Assembly: GCA_051880035.1 (NCBI GenBank)
Contig: JBJENE010000067.1
Location: 1-23,873, forward strand
Source: Eshraghiella sp051880035
Lineage (GTDB): Bacteria; Bacillota; Clostridia; Lachnospirales; Lachnospiraceae
Direction: 5' to 3'
Length of the DNA stretch: 23,873 nucleotides
Below are positions 1 through 7,851 of the stretch, one piece after another. Both the position numbers and the translations under genes were made by a program. Numbering within the stretch: the first letter of the stretch is position 1; the number at the start of each line of letters is the position of its first letter. Below the pieces are notes generated by a model, which was not told the DNA's origin, searched no databases, and saw only the letters and a program-made list of their open reading frames with translations.

Positions 1-855
1 CAGAACACAAGATTCAGAAAAGAAGAGACCAAGAACGAAGAGAATTTCTCTAAAGAACTTGCTTCTCTTTGCGATGTATATGTTAACGATGCTTTCGGAG
101 CATGCCACAGAGCACACTGCTCTACAGAAGGTGTTACCAAATTCGTAGATACAAGCGTTGTAGGATACCTTATGCAGAAGGAAATTGATTTCCTCGGCAA
201 TGCGGTTAATAATCCTGTAAGACCTTTTGTTGCTATTCTTGGTGGTGCCAAGGTTGCAGACAAGCTTAATGTTATTTCCAACCTCCTTGAAAAATGCGAT
301 ACATTAATCATCGGTGGTGGTATGGCATACACATTCCTTAAGGCACAGGGATATGAAATCGGAACATCTCTCGTAGATGATACAAAGATTGAATACTGCA
401 AGGAAATGATGGAAAAAGCTGACAAACTCGGTAAGAAGTTATTACTTCCTGTAGATGCTGTTACAATAAAGGATTTCCCAAATCCTATTGACGCACCGGT
501 TGAAACAGAAATATATGATTCAGCTAATATGCCTGCAGACCGTGAAGGATGTGATATCGGACCAAAGACTCAGGCTCTTTATGCAGAAGCTGTTAAGACT
601 GCCAAGACTGTTGTCTGGAACGGACCGATGGGTGTATTCGAGAACCCAACACTTGCAGCCGGAACAATTGCAGTAGCTAAGGCACTTGCTGAGACAGATG
701 CTACAACAATTATCGGTGGAGGAGATTCAGCAGCAGCTGTTAATACTCTTGGATTCGGAGATAAGATGAGCCACATTTCAACAGGTGGCGGAGCTTCTCT
801 TGAGTTCCTTGAAGGAAAGGCTCTTCCGGGAATTGAATCAGCAGATGATAAATAA
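1..855 (+). CDS. pgk: Phosphoglycerate kinase, 5'-truncated by the window edge
   Basis: Cytosolic glycolytic enzyme that transfers phosphate from 1,3-bisphosphoglycerate to ADP. The frame is open from base 1 and reads QNTRFRKEETKNEENFS, VNDAFGACHRAHCST, GGAKVADKLNVI, GGGMAYTFLKAQG, VVWNGPMGVFENP and the C-terminal nucleotide-binding stretch GGGDSAAAV...STGGGASLEFLEGK. All of these are family hallmarks. The 284 residues present are the back two thirds of a protein that is normally about 395 residues, so roughly 110 N-terminal residues lie upstream of the window. An internal ATG at 172 is not the real start, because conserved Pgk sequence continues in frame before it. The gene heads a glycolytic cluster with tpiA and gpmI. 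Confidence 0.97.
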   Translation, partial: QNTRFRKEETKNEENFSKELASLCDVYVNDAFGACHRAHCSTEGVTKFVDTSVVGYLMQKEIDFLGNAVNNPVRPFVAILGGAKVADKLNVISNLLEKCDTLIIGGGMAYTFLKAQGYEIGTSLVDDTKIEYCKEMMEKADKLGKKLLLPVDAVTIKDFPNPIDAPVETEIYDSANMPADREGCDIGPKTQALYAEAVKTAKTVVWNGPMGVFENPTLAAGTIAVAKALAETDATTIIGGGDSAAAVNTLGFGDKMSHISTGGGASLEFLEGKALPGIESADDK

Positions 856-879
856 CATTGTTTGAGAGGTGGGATTTAT

Positions 880-1431
880 ATGGTCAAAAAAGTATTTGGT
901 ATCATTTTGACGGCGTCAGGCGGTGTAAGTCTTCTTTGTACACTGATATTTGGAATTATATTTGGCTGTCTCGGCAACTTTATTTCAAAAAACGGAGAAG
1001 ATATGGCGAATGCTGCATACAGGGAATTTAGTGAGTCATGTGAGGGCTTAATCGTAGATACTACCGGAAGCGATACCCTGATAGAATATGAAGTTAACGG
1101 AAAGACTTATTATAAGACTTTAAGTGTTCATTATGAGAAATATGAAGAGGGTGATTATGTCACGGTATATTATGACGGAAATGACCCAGTGAAATGTTCT
1201 ATTCCCGAGCTTACAGAGTTTGCTGTTGATTTCGTTGGAACGATGTTTAGTACAATGGGACTTGTATATGTAGCTATTTTCGGAGTTTCAGGCGTTGCGG
1301 AACTGATAGTAGGTATTGTACTTTTGAAATCATATAAAAAGAGCCGCATGAACAAATTAAATAATCCGGGAGGTCCATACAATCCGGGTGGACCATACAA
1401 TCCGGGTAACCAATATAACCCATATCAATAA
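880..1431 (+). CDS. Small two-TM membrane protein, DUF3592-like, with Gly/Pro/Tyr-rich tail
   Basis: A 183-residue membrane protein of unknown function. The start is taken at ATG 880 because AGAGGTGGG (865-873) is a well-placed ribosome binding site for it; an in-frame TTG at 862 would overlap that site. A hydrophobic helix lies at about residues 5-32 and a second at about 125-150. Between them is a predicted extracytoplasmic domain with the pattern IEYEVNGKTYYKTLSV then EGDYVTVYYDGNDPVKC. This beta-rich pattern resembles DUF3592 proteins, an assignment made from the motif only. The C-terminus is a repeated NPGGPY tail. The gene starts 24 bases after the pgk stop and ends 17 bases before tpiA, so it is probably co-transcribed with them, which is unusual. 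No catalytic motif is visible. Confidence 0.8.
   Translation: MVKKVFGIILTASGGVSLLCTLIFGIIFGCLGNFISKNGEDMANAAYREFSESCEGLIVDTTGSDTLIEYEVNGKTYYKTLSVHYEKYEEGDYVTVYYDGNDPVKCSIPELTEFAVDFVGTMFSTMGLVYVAIFGVSGVAELIVGIVLLKSYKKSRMNKLNNPGGPYNPGGPYNPGNQYNPYQ
1363..1416 (+). repeat. Three 18-nt tandem units encoding NPGGPY-like repeats
   Basis: Three consecutive 18-base units (1363-1380, 1381-1398, 1399-1416), each beginning AATCCGGG, encode NPGGPY, NPGGPY and NPGNQY. A degenerate fourth unit NPYQ ends the protein. The units differ mostly at third codon positions. Such short in-frame repeats can change copy number between strains. Confidence 0.85.
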
Positions 1432-1448
1432 TTAAAGGAGATTAAATA

Positions 1449-2195
1449 ATGTCCAGAAGAAGAATTATTGCCGGCAACTGGAAAATGAACAAGACTCCTA
1501 GTGAGGCAGTTGCTCTTATTAACGAATTAAAACCTTTAGTAGTTAATCCTGATGTTGATGTTGTGTACTGTGTGCCTGCAGTTGATTTGACAACCGCAAT
1601 TGAAGCAGTTAAAGGTACCAATGTTGAAATCGGTGCAGAGAATATGTATTTTGAAGAAAGCGGTGCATATACCGGAGAAATTTCTCCTGCAATGCTTACC
1701 GACATCGGAGTAAAATATGTAATTATCGGACACTCAGAGAGAAGAGAATACTTTGCTGAAACTGATGAGACAGTTAACAAAAAAGTATTAAAAGCTTTCG
1801 AACACGGAATTACACCTATTATCTGCTGTGGCGAATCATTAACACAGAGAGAGCAGGGAATTACTCTTGACTGGATCAGAATGCAGATTAAGATTGCGTT
1901 CCAGAATGTAACTGCAGATCAGGCAAAGAAGGCTGTAATTGCATATGAGCCAATCTGGGCTATCGGAACAGGTAAGACAGCTACTTCAGACCAGGCAGAA
2001 GAGGTTTGTGCCGGAATCCGTGAAGTAATCGGTGAAATTTATGATGAAGCTACCGCTGATGCAATCAGAATTCAGTACGGCGGATCAATGAATGCATCAA
2101 ATGCAGCTGAATTACTTGCAAAGCCGAATATCGACGGAGGCCTTATCGGCGGAGCCAGCTTAAAGGCTGATTTTGGCAAGATTGTTAACGCATAA
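1449..2195 (+). CDS. tpiA: Triose-phosphate isomerase
   Basis: Cytosolic TIM-barrel enzyme interconverting dihydroxyacetone phosphate and glyceraldehyde 3-phosphate. The 248 residues match the usual family length. Visible active-site elements are Asn10 and Lys12 in GNWKMNK, the electrophilic His95 in YVIIGHSERREYF, catalytic Glu167 in AYEPIWAIGTGKTAT (which also begins the flexible loop), and the phosphate-binding IQYGGSMN and GGLIGGASL segments. The ATG at 1449 is preceded by AAAGGAG at 1434-1440. The gene lies 17 bases after the DUF3592-like gene and is probably in the pgk transcript. A hairpin without a clear U-tract follows it at 2213-2249. No anomalies are visible. Confidence 0.98.
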   Translation: MSRRRIIAGNWKMNKTPSEAVALINELKPLVVNPDVDVVYCVPAVDLTTAIEAVKGTNVEIGAENMYFEESGAYTGEISPAMLTDIGVKYVIIGHSERREYFAETDETVNKKVLKAFEHGITPIICCGESLTQREQGITLDWIRMQIKIAFQNVTADQAKKAVIAYEPIWAIGTGKTATSDQAEEVCAGIREVIGEIYDEATADAIRIQYGGSMNASNAAELLAKPNIDGGLIGGASLKADFGKIVNA

Positions 2196-2212
2196 TCAGA
2201 TTATGACCAAGG

Positions 2213-2249
2213 TAAGAGCTATTGGGTACGGCGTATTCAATAGCTCTTA
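2213..2249 (+). promoter_or_regulatory. Perfect 12-bp hairpin after tpiA, no U-tract
   Basis: TAAGAGCTATTG (2213-2224) is an exact inverted match to CAATAGCTCTTA (2238-2249) across a 13-base loop. The downstream bases (ATTAGTGTG) are not a run of T, so this is not a textbook intrinsic terminator on either strand. It may be a leaky terminator, an RNA-processing or stability element, or a protein-bound palindrome separating the glycolytic genes from xth. Confidence 0.6.
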
Positions 2250-2277
2250 ATTAGTGTGATACGAAAGTGGAGGTTTT

Positions 2278-3033
2278 ATGAAAAAATTTATATCCTGGAA
2301 TGTAAACGGATTGAGAGCCTGCATGGGTAAAGGCTTTGAAGATTTTTTTAAGGAAAGTGATGCGGATGTATTCTGTCTTCAGGAGACAAAATTATCTCAG
2401 GGACAGTTGGATTTTGCCCCGGAAGGATATTACTCATACTGGAATTATGCCGAGAAAAAAGGATACTCAGGTACAGCTGTTTTTTCAAAAGAAAAGCCTC
2501 TGAATGTATCCTATGGAATAGGAATTGATATTCATGATCATGAAGGAAGGGTTATAACCCTTGAGTTTGATAAATTTTATTTAGTAACCGCATATGTTCC
2601 CAATTCACAAAGAGAACTGGCAAGACTTGATTATCGTATGGAATGGGAAGAAGATTTCAAAAAATACCTTAAATCACTGAAAGAAAAGAAGACAGTAATC
2701 ATGTGCGGAGACCTCAATGTGGCACATGAAGAAATAGATTTGAAAAATCCCAAAACAAACAGAAAAAATGCGGGATTTACAGATGAAGAAAGAAATAAAA
2801 TGACACTTCTTCTGCAGGAAGGATTTATAGACAGTTACAGGTATCTTTATCCTGATAAGGAAGAATATTCCTGGTGGTCATATATGTTCCAGGCAAGAGC
2901 CAAAAATGCGGGATGGAGAATAGATTATTTTATTGTTTCTGAAGATGCAAAAGAATTAATCAAAGATGCAGTAATTCATACGGATGTTATGGGCAGTGAC
3001 CACTGTCCTGTGGAACTTCTGGCTGATTTATGA
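2278..3033 (+). CDS. xth: Exodeoxyribonuclease III (AP endonuclease, Xth/ExoA type)
   Basis: DNA-repair nuclease of the endonuclease/exonuclease/phosphatase superfamily that cleaves at abasic sites and removes 3' blocking groups. The 251-residue length is normal. Catalytic residues are all present: Asn8 in SWNVNGLRA, Glu36 in CLQETKL (Mg binding), Tyr106 in TAYVPNS, Asp145 and Asn147 in CGDLNVAH, and Asp241-His242 in the terminal GSDHCP. The LKNPK, GFTDEER, WWSY and WRIDYF segments are also typical of this family. GTGGAGG just before the ATG is the ribosome binding site. It sits between tpiA and gpmI, so a repair gene interrupts a glycolytic cluster. A possible promoter for gpmI starts right after its stop codon. 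Confidence 0.97.
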   Translation: MKKFISWNVNGLRACMGKGFEDFFKESDADVFCLQETKLSQGQLDFAPEGYYSYWNYAEKKGYSGTAVFSKEKPLNVSYGIGIDIHDHEGRVITLEFDKFYLVTAYVPNSQRELARLDYRMEWEEDFKKYLKSLKEKKTVIMCGDLNVAHEEIDLKNPKTNRKNAGFTDEERNKMTLLLQEGFIDSYRYLYPDKEEYSWWSYMFQARAKNAGWRIDYFIVSEDAKELIKDAVIHTDVMGSDHCPVELLADL

Positions 3034-3037
3034 TGCA

Positions 3038-3066
3038 TTGACTTATTCTAAAGTCTGTGATAACAT
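3038..3066 (+). promoter_or_regulatory. Candidate promoter for gpmI
   Basis: TTGACT (3038-3043) is followed after exactly 17 bases by TAACAT (3061-3066), with TG one base before the -10 (extended -10). It lies just past the xth stop and about 75 bases upstream of gpmI. A 6-bp hairpin, TTCCGG/CCGGAA (3089-3106), falls in the predicted leader but is not followed by a U-tract. Confidence 0.55.
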
Positions 3067-3142
3067 TATTCGGGCGAAATTGTTATTTTTCCGGGTAAAA
3101 CCGGAATTCACACATAATATTTTGAGAATAGGAGAATATAAA

Positions 3143-4702
3143 ATGAGCAAGAAACCTACCGTACTCCTTATCCTTGACGGATATGGACTTAATGAAAAGA
3201 CAGAAGGCAATGCAGTTGCTCTGGCTAAAACACCTGTTATGGACAAGCTGATGGCAGAATATCCGTTTGTTAAGGGTTATGCCAGCGGAATGGCAGTCGG
3301 ACTTCCTGACGGACAGATGGGAAATTCAGAAGTCGGACATCTTAACATGGGTGCCGGCCGAATTGTATATCAGGAACTTACCAGAATTACTAAAGAAATT
3401 CAGGACGGGTACTTTTTTGAAAACGAAGAGCTTGTGAAAGCATGCGAGAACTGCAAGCAGAACAATTCTGCACTTCATATGTTTGGTCTTTTATCAGACG
3501 GTGGTGTTCACAGCCATAATACACATCTTTACGGACTTCTTGAACTTGCTAAGAGACAGGGACTTGACAAGGTTTATGTTCATTGCTTCTTAGACGGAAG
3601 AGATACACCTCCTCAGTCAGCCAAGGGCTTTGTTGAAGACCTTGAGGCTGAAATGACCAAAATCGGAACAGGTAAAATCGCAACTGTTTCAGGCCGTTAT
3701 TATGCTATGGACCGTGACAATAACTATGACCGTGTCGAGAAAGCATATAATGCCATGACCAAAGGAGAAGGAAATACATGCACTGATGCGGCTGCAGGAA
3801 TACAGGCATCTTATGATGCAGGCGTAACGGATGAGTTTGTTGTACCTTTTGTTGTAACTGAAAACGGCGCGCCAAGAGCTGTAATCGGAGATAAGGACTC
3901 AGTTGTATTTTTTAACTTCCGTCCGGACCGTGCAAGAGAAATTACACATTGCTTCTGTGATGATGATTTTGACAAATTTGACAGAGGAGCAAGAAAAGAT
4001 ATTGTATTTGTATGCTTTACGGAGTATGACCCTCTTATCCCTAATAAAGGTGTTGCCTTTAAGAAAGTTGAAGTTACAAATACATTCGGAGAGTGGATTG
4101 CCGCTAACGGCATGAGACAGGCACGAATCGCTGAGACAGAAAAGTATGCCCATGTTACATTCTTTTTTAACGGCGGTGTAGAAGAGCCTAATGACGGAGA
4201 GGACAGAATACTCGTTAATTCTCCTAAATATGTACCGACATATGATAAAAAGCCTCGTATGGCAGCATATACCGTTACAGATAAGTTGAGTGAAGCAATT
4301 ACAGCCAAAGATGAAAACGGCGATAATAAATATGATGTAATTATTTGTAACCTTGCCAACCCTGACATGGTTGGACATACAGGTGTGCTTGAAGCGGCAA
4401 TTGAAGCAATTGAAGTAATTGATAAGTGCGTAGGTGAAATCGTTAATCTTGTTAAACAGGAGGACGGAACCTTGTTTATCTGTGCTGATCATGGAAATGC
4501 AGAACAGCTTATTGATTATGAGACAGGAGCACCGTTTACCGCACACACAACCAATCCGGTTCCGTTTATTCTTGTTAGCAATGATAAGAGCCTTGGACTT
4601 AAGGAAGGCGGATGCCTCGCTGACATTGTTCCGACACTTATTGAATGTATGGGAATGAAACAGCCTGAAGAAATGACCGGAAAGTCTCTTCTTGTAAGAT
4701 AG
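3143..4702 (+). CDS. gpmI: 2,3-bisphosphoglycerate-independent phosphoglycerate mutase
   Basis: Manganese-dependent cytosolic glycolytic enzyme of the alkaline phosphatase superfamily that interconverts 3- and 2-phosphoglycerate. The 519-residue length is standard. Evidence: LLILDGYGLN with metal ligand Asp12; phospho-acceptor Ser62 in GNSEVGHLNMGAGR; SDGGVHSH, FLDGRDTPP, GRYYAMDRDNNYDR and FFNFRPDRARE substrate-lid motifs; and the second metal site NLANPDMVGHTG, ADHGNAE and AHTTNPVPF. The start is ATG 3143, preceded by GGAG at 3131-3134 and giving the canonical N-terminus MSKKPTVLLILDGYG. The open frame runs upstream to 2984, but that stretch overlaps xth and shows no family sequence. It completes the pgk-tpiA-gpmI set. 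Confidence 0.98.
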   Translation: MSKKPTVLLILDGYGLNEKTEGNAVALAKTPVMDKLMAEYPFVKGYASGMAVGLPDGQMGNSEVGHLNMGAGRIVYQELTRITKEIQDGYFFENEELVKACENCKQNNSALHMFGLLSDGGVHSHNTHLYGLLELAKRQGLDKVYVHCFLDGRDTPPQSAKGFVEDLEAEMTKIGTGKIATVSGRYYAMDRDNNYDRVEKAYNAMTKGEGNTCTDAAAGIQASYDAGVTDEFVVPFVVTENGAPRAVIGDKDSVVFFNFRPDRAREITHCFCDDDFDKFDRGARKDIVFVCFTEYDPLIPNKGVAFKKVEVTNTFGEWIAANGMRQARIAETEKYAHVTFFFNGGVEEPNDGEDRILVNSPKYVPTYDKKPRMAAYTVTDKLSEAITAKDENGDNKYDVIICNLANPDMVGHTGVLEAAIEAIEVIDKCVGEIVNLVKQEDGTLFICADHGNAEQLIDYETGAPFTAHTTNPVPFILVSNDKSLGLKEGGCLADIVPTLIECMGMKQPEEMTGKSLLVR

Positions 4703-4725
4703 GATAACGGTTTTAAAGAATCTTC

Positions 4726-4754
4726 TTGAAAAAGGTTAAAATGTATGATACAAT
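4726..4754 (+). promoter_or_regulatory. Candidate promoter for secG
   Basis: TTGAAA (4726-4731), a 17-base spacer and TACAAT (4749-4754), with a TG one base upstream of the -10 (TGATACAAT, extended -10). It lies in the gap between gpmI and secG, and no terminator is visible between those genes, so secG may be served by both read-through and this promoter. Confidence 0.65.
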
Positions 4755-4807
4755 GACCTTTGCGTGAGTTTATGCTCGGTAAAAATCATCGTAGGAGGTG
4801 TAAAATA

Positions 4808-5050
4808 GTGGACGTTGTAAGAATTATTATTTCAGTTTTATTCATAATAGATTGTATAGTGCTTACCGCTGTAGTATTAATGCAGGAAGGCAAATCAGCA
4901 GGACTTGGTTCTATAAGCGGTGCGGCAGAAATGAGTTTTGGAAAGACTAAGGGGCGTACAATGGAAGGTATGCTTGAGAAGATTACCAAGATTTGCGCGG
5001 TTGTTTTCTTTGTTGCAGCTATTGTACTCAATCTCAAAGTGTTCAAGTAA
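4808..5050 (+). CDS. secG: Protein translocase subunit SecG
   Basis: Small integral membrane subunit of the SecYEG protein-export channel. It has 80 residues with two hydrophobic helices (about residues 4-24 and 58-78), joined by a cytoplasmic loop carrying the family motif VLMQEGKSAGLGSISGAAE. The start is GTG 4808, set 7 bases after a perfect AGGAGGTG (4793-4800). An upstream in-frame extension (from 4760) would add 16 charged residues and place the Shine-Dalgarno sequence inside the coding region. It has its own promoter at 4726-4754 and a strong terminator at 5066-5091. The order secG-rnr-smpB-ssrA is common in Firmicutes. Confidence 0.96.
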   Translation: MDVVRIIISVLFIIDCIVLTAVVLMQEGKSAGLGSISGAAEMSFGKTKGRTMEGMLEKITKICAVVFFVAAIVLNLKVFK

Positions 5051-5065
5051 TACGACATTTTAAGG

Positions 5066-5091
5066 CTCCCGGTTTTACCGGGAGTTTTTTT
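5066..5091 (+). terminator. Intrinsic terminator after secG
   Basis: CTCCCGGT (5066-5073) pairs with ACCGGGAG (5077-5084), an 8-bp GC-rich stem with a 3-base loop, followed immediately by seven T residues (5085-5091). It lies 15 bases after the secG stop and 55 bases before rnr. Confidence 0.93.
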
Positions 5092-5146
5092 GTTCATTGG
5101 GAAATTCGCAGGTGAAATTCTTTTTATTTGGAAAGCAGGGGGATTT

Positions 5147-7288
5147 ATGGACAACGAATCATTTGAAAAAAGAAAAAAAGTAATTAACGATTTAATTCAT
5201 GACAAATTCTATGTTCCGATGAAAGCCAAAGAAATTGCCATGCTTCTCAATATTTCCAAAGAGGACAGAGGCGATTTGCAGATGGTTCTTGACGAACTTG
5301 TCAGAGAAGGTAAAATCGGAGTCTCCAAAAGAGGAAAATACGGTAAAGCCGAGAATACTGCCATAATCGGACGGTTTGAGTGTACAAGAAAAGGTTTTGG
5401 ATTTGTGGTAACCGAAGATGATGACGAGGATATTTTCATTTCCGAAAAAGATATTAACGGCGCGTTCCATAATGATACTGTTCAGGTTGTAATCACCTCC
5501 GACAGAAAAGACGGACGACGCAGGGAAGGCCGTATTATTAAGGTGCTTGAAAGAGGAATTACCAGATTGGTAGGGACTTATGAACAGACAGGCAATTACG
5601 GATTTGTTGTGCCTGATAATCTTAAGTTTGCCAATGATATATATATTCCGTCAGGTAAATCCCTGGGAGCAGTGACAGGGCATAAAGTTATAGTGGAAAT
5701 TAAGAACTTCGGAGACGAAAAACATAATCCGGAGGGCTTTATAACCGAAATAATTGGTCATGTAAACGACCCGGGAACGGACATAATGTCTGTTGTGGCT
5801 GAGTATGAGATTCCTGTGGACTTTCCTGAAGAGGTTATGAAAAGTCTGGAGTCCATACCCGATAAAGTTTTGCCTGAATCCATGGAAGGAAGGCTTGATA
5901 TCAGAGACTGGCAGACGGTAACAATTGACGGGGAAGATGCAAAAGATCTGGATGATGCAATTACCATTACCAAAGAAGGGGACATGTATCGTCTGGGAGT
6001 TCATATTGCAGATGTTTCCGAGTATGTCAAAGAAAACAGTCCGCTTGATAAAGAAGCACTGACAAGAGGTACAAGCGTATATCTTGTAGACCGGGTCATA
6101 CCAATGCTTCCGCATAAACTGAGTAATGGAATATGTTCCCTCAACGAGGGAACCGACAGGCTTGCATTAAGCTGCATAATGGATATTGACAGCAAAGGAA
6201 CGATAGTTGACCATCAAATATGTGAAACGGTTATCCGTGTTGACAGAAGAATGTCATATAATGATGTGCAGAAAATTTTGTCTGACAGCGACCCTGATAT
6301 TAGTGATAAATATAAAGAACTTATTCCTATGTTCCGAACCATGGAAGAAGCGGCCGCAATTTTGAGGCAGAAGAGAAAAAAGAGAGGCTCCATAGATTTC
6401 GACTTCCCTGAATGTAAAATTCTGCTGGATTCCAAAGGTAATCCGCTGGAAATTAAAGAATACGAAAGAAATACGGCAACAAGAATTATAGAGGATTTTA
6501 TGCTCATCGCCAATGAAACCGTGGCTGAGGATTATTATTGGCAACAGGTTCCGTTTGTTTTCCGTACCCACGATAATCCGGACCCGGAGAAAATCATGGC
6601 TTTGGGAGCGTTTATCAATAATTTCGGATATGCAATAAAAATGTCAAATGAAGATGTTCACCCTAAGGAACTTCAAAAGCTCCTGGATAAGATAGAGGGG
6701 ACAAATGAAGAGGCACTTATAAGCCGTCTTACGCTTCGTTCAATGAAAAGAGCAATGTATACAACCGAATGCACCGGACATTTTGGTCTGGCAGCAAAAT
6801 ATTATACACATTTTACTTCTCCAATCAGAAGATATCCTGATTTGCAGATACACCGCATAATTAAGGAATGTATCCATGGCGGAATGAAAGAAAACCGTAT
6901 CAGCCATTATAACCGCATTCTGAGTGAGGTTGCAAAGCAGTCCGGTTCGACCGAAAGAAGAGCAGATGATGCGGAGCATGATGTTGAAAAAATGAAGAAA
7001 ACCCAGTATATGTCAGGACATATAGGGGAAGAATTTGATGGAGTAATATCAGGTATTACCTCCTGGGGCATATATGTGGAACTTCCGAATACAATAGAAG
7101 GAATGGTCAGAATCAATTCGCTCAGGGGCGACAGTTTCCATTATGATGAGTCTCATTATGAAATGGTGGGAGATGTAACCAAAAAGACATATAAGCTGGG
7201 CGAAAAACTTCGCGTTGTATGTACTGCAACAGATGTTATTCAAAGAACAATTGATTTTGATATTGTGGAAGAAGATAAAGGGGAGTAA
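5147..7288 (+). CDS. rnr: Ribonuclease R
   Basis: Processive 3'-5' exoribonuclease that degrades structured RNA and, with SmpB-tmRNA, non-stop mRNAs. The 713-residue length is typical. Domain order: N-terminal winged-helix region (about 1-70, with KAKEIAMLLNISKEDRG), two cold-shock OB domains (about 75-220), the RNB catalytic domain from about 240 with DGEDAKDLDDAI (metal-binding Asp cluster at residues 261-270), RGTSVYLVDRVIPMLP, RTHDNPDPEKI and TSPIRRYPDLQ, and a C-terminal S1 RNA-binding domain (about 625-705, EFDGVISGITSWGIYVELP). The start is ATG 5147, preceded by GCAGGGGGA. Upstream in-frame codons would run back into the secG terminator. It lies directly before smpB and ssrA. Confidence 0.98.
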   Translation: MDNESFEKRKKVINDLIHDKFYVPMKAKEIAMLLNISKEDRGDLQMVLDELVREGKIGVSKRGKYGKAENTAIIGRFECTRKGFGFVVTEDDDEDIFISEKDINGAFHNDTVQVVITSDRKDGRRREGRIIKVLERGITRLVGTYEQTGNYGFVVPDNLKFANDIYIPSGKSLGAVTGHKVIVEIKNFGDEKHNPEGFITEIIGHVNDPGTDIMSVVAEYEIPVDFPEEVMKSLESIPDKVLPESMEGRLDIRDWQTVTIDGEDAKDLDDAITITKEGDMYRLGVHIADVSEYVKENSPLDKEALTRGTSVYLVDRVIPMLPHKLSNGICSLNEGTDRLALSCIMDIDSKGTIVDHQICETVIRVDRRMSYNDVQKILSDSDPDISDKYKELIPMFRTMEEAAAILRQKRKKRGSIDFDFPECKILLDSKGNPLEIKEYERNTATRIIEDFMLIANETVAEDYYWQQVPFVFRTHDNPDPEKIMALGAFINNFGYAIKMSNEDVHPKELQKLLDKIEGTNEEALISRLTLRSMKRAMYTTECTGHFGLAAKYYTHFTSPIRRYPDLQIHRIIKECIHGGMKENRISHYNRILSEVAKQSGSTERRADDAEHDVEKMKKTQYMSGHIGEEFDGVISGITSWGIYVELPNTIEGMVRINSLRGDSFHYDESHYEMVGDVTKKTYKLGEKLRVVCTATDVIQRTIDFDIVEEDKGE

Positions 7289-7316
7289 AATGTAATTGAC
7301 TGATGGAGGTCATATT

Positions 7317-7787
7317 ATGGGAAAAGAATCAAATGGCTTCAAGCTTGTAGCAAATAACAAAAAAGCATTTTTTGACTATTTTATAGAGGATAAGTTTGAA
7401 GCAGGAATTTCCCTTGTGGGTACTGAAGTTAAATCTATCCGCATGGGAAAAGTCAGCATTAAAGAATCATACATTAAGATTGAAAACGGTGAAGTTTTCA
7501 TTTATAATATGCATGTAAGTCCTTATGAAAAGGGCAATATATTTAACAGAGAACCTTTGCGTACCAGAAAGCTGCTGTTACATAAGGCAGAGATTAATAA
7601 GCTTGAAGGAAAGAGTTCCGAGAAGGGATACACAATAGTACCTCTTCAGGTATATCTTAAAGAAGGTAAGGTCAAGTTAGAAATCGGACTGGGTAAAGGT
7701 AAGAAGCTCTACGATAAGCGTGATTCAATAGCCAAGAAGGATCAGCGCAGAGAGAATGAGCGCGAATTCAAGGTTAAGAACCTGTAA
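7317..7787 (+). CDS. smpB: SsrA-binding protein SmpB
   Basis: RNA-binding OB-fold protein that delivers tmRNA to stalled ribosomes. It has 156 residues, the usual size. Recognisable segments: NKKAFFDYFIEDKFEAGI, LVGTEVKSIRMGKVSIKESY, the MHVSPYEKGN region, RTRKLLLHKAEI, VPLQVYLKEGKVKLEIGLGKGKKLYDKR and the basic tail that reaches into the mRNA channel (KKDQRRENEREFK). The start is ATG 7317, preceded by ATGGAGG at 7303-7309. An in-frame TTG at 7296 adds seven unconserved residues and would put the binding site inside the gene. It begins 28 bases after rnr and ends 64 bases before ssrA, its RNA partner. Confidence 0.98.
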   Translation: MGKESNGFKLVANNKKAFFDYFIEDKFEAGISLVGTEVKSIRMGKVSIKESYIKIENGEVFIYNMHVSPYEKGNIFNREPLRTRKLLLHKAEINKLEGKSSEKGYTIVPLQVYLKEGKVKLEIGLGKGKKLYDKRDSIAKKDQRRENEREFKVKNL

Positions 7788-7795
7788 TTGTGTAT

Positions 7796-7824
7796 TAGAC
7801 ATCTTTGATGTTTAATTATATAAA
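7796..7824 (+). promoter_or_regulatory. Candidate ssrA promoter
   Basis: TAGACA (7796-7801, 5 of 6 consensus), a 17-base spacer, and TATAAA (7819-7824, 5 of 6). Transcription would start near 7831, giving a leader of about 20 bases before the mature 5' end at 7852, consistent with RNase P trimming. A 7-bp palindrome with a GAAA loop (7825-7842) spans the predicted start site. Confidence 0.65.
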
Positions 7825-7851
7825 ACGATGCGAAAGTATCGTATACAACAA

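Noticed and set aside
3089..3106. TTCCGG/CCGGAA hairpin before gpmI as a terminator
   Set aside because: Only 6 bp, with no T-run after it on either strand, and it lies downstream of the candidate gpmI promoter.
2984..3142. 53-residue N-terminal extension of gpmI
   Set aside because: It overlaps the xth 3' end, contains the candidate promoter and hairpin, and has no family similarity. ATG 3143 gives the canonical N-terminus.
3899..4546. Minus-strand frame (215 residues) opposite gpmI
   Set aside because: Antisense shadow of a strongly conserved enzyme, with no ribosome binding site or recognisable domain.
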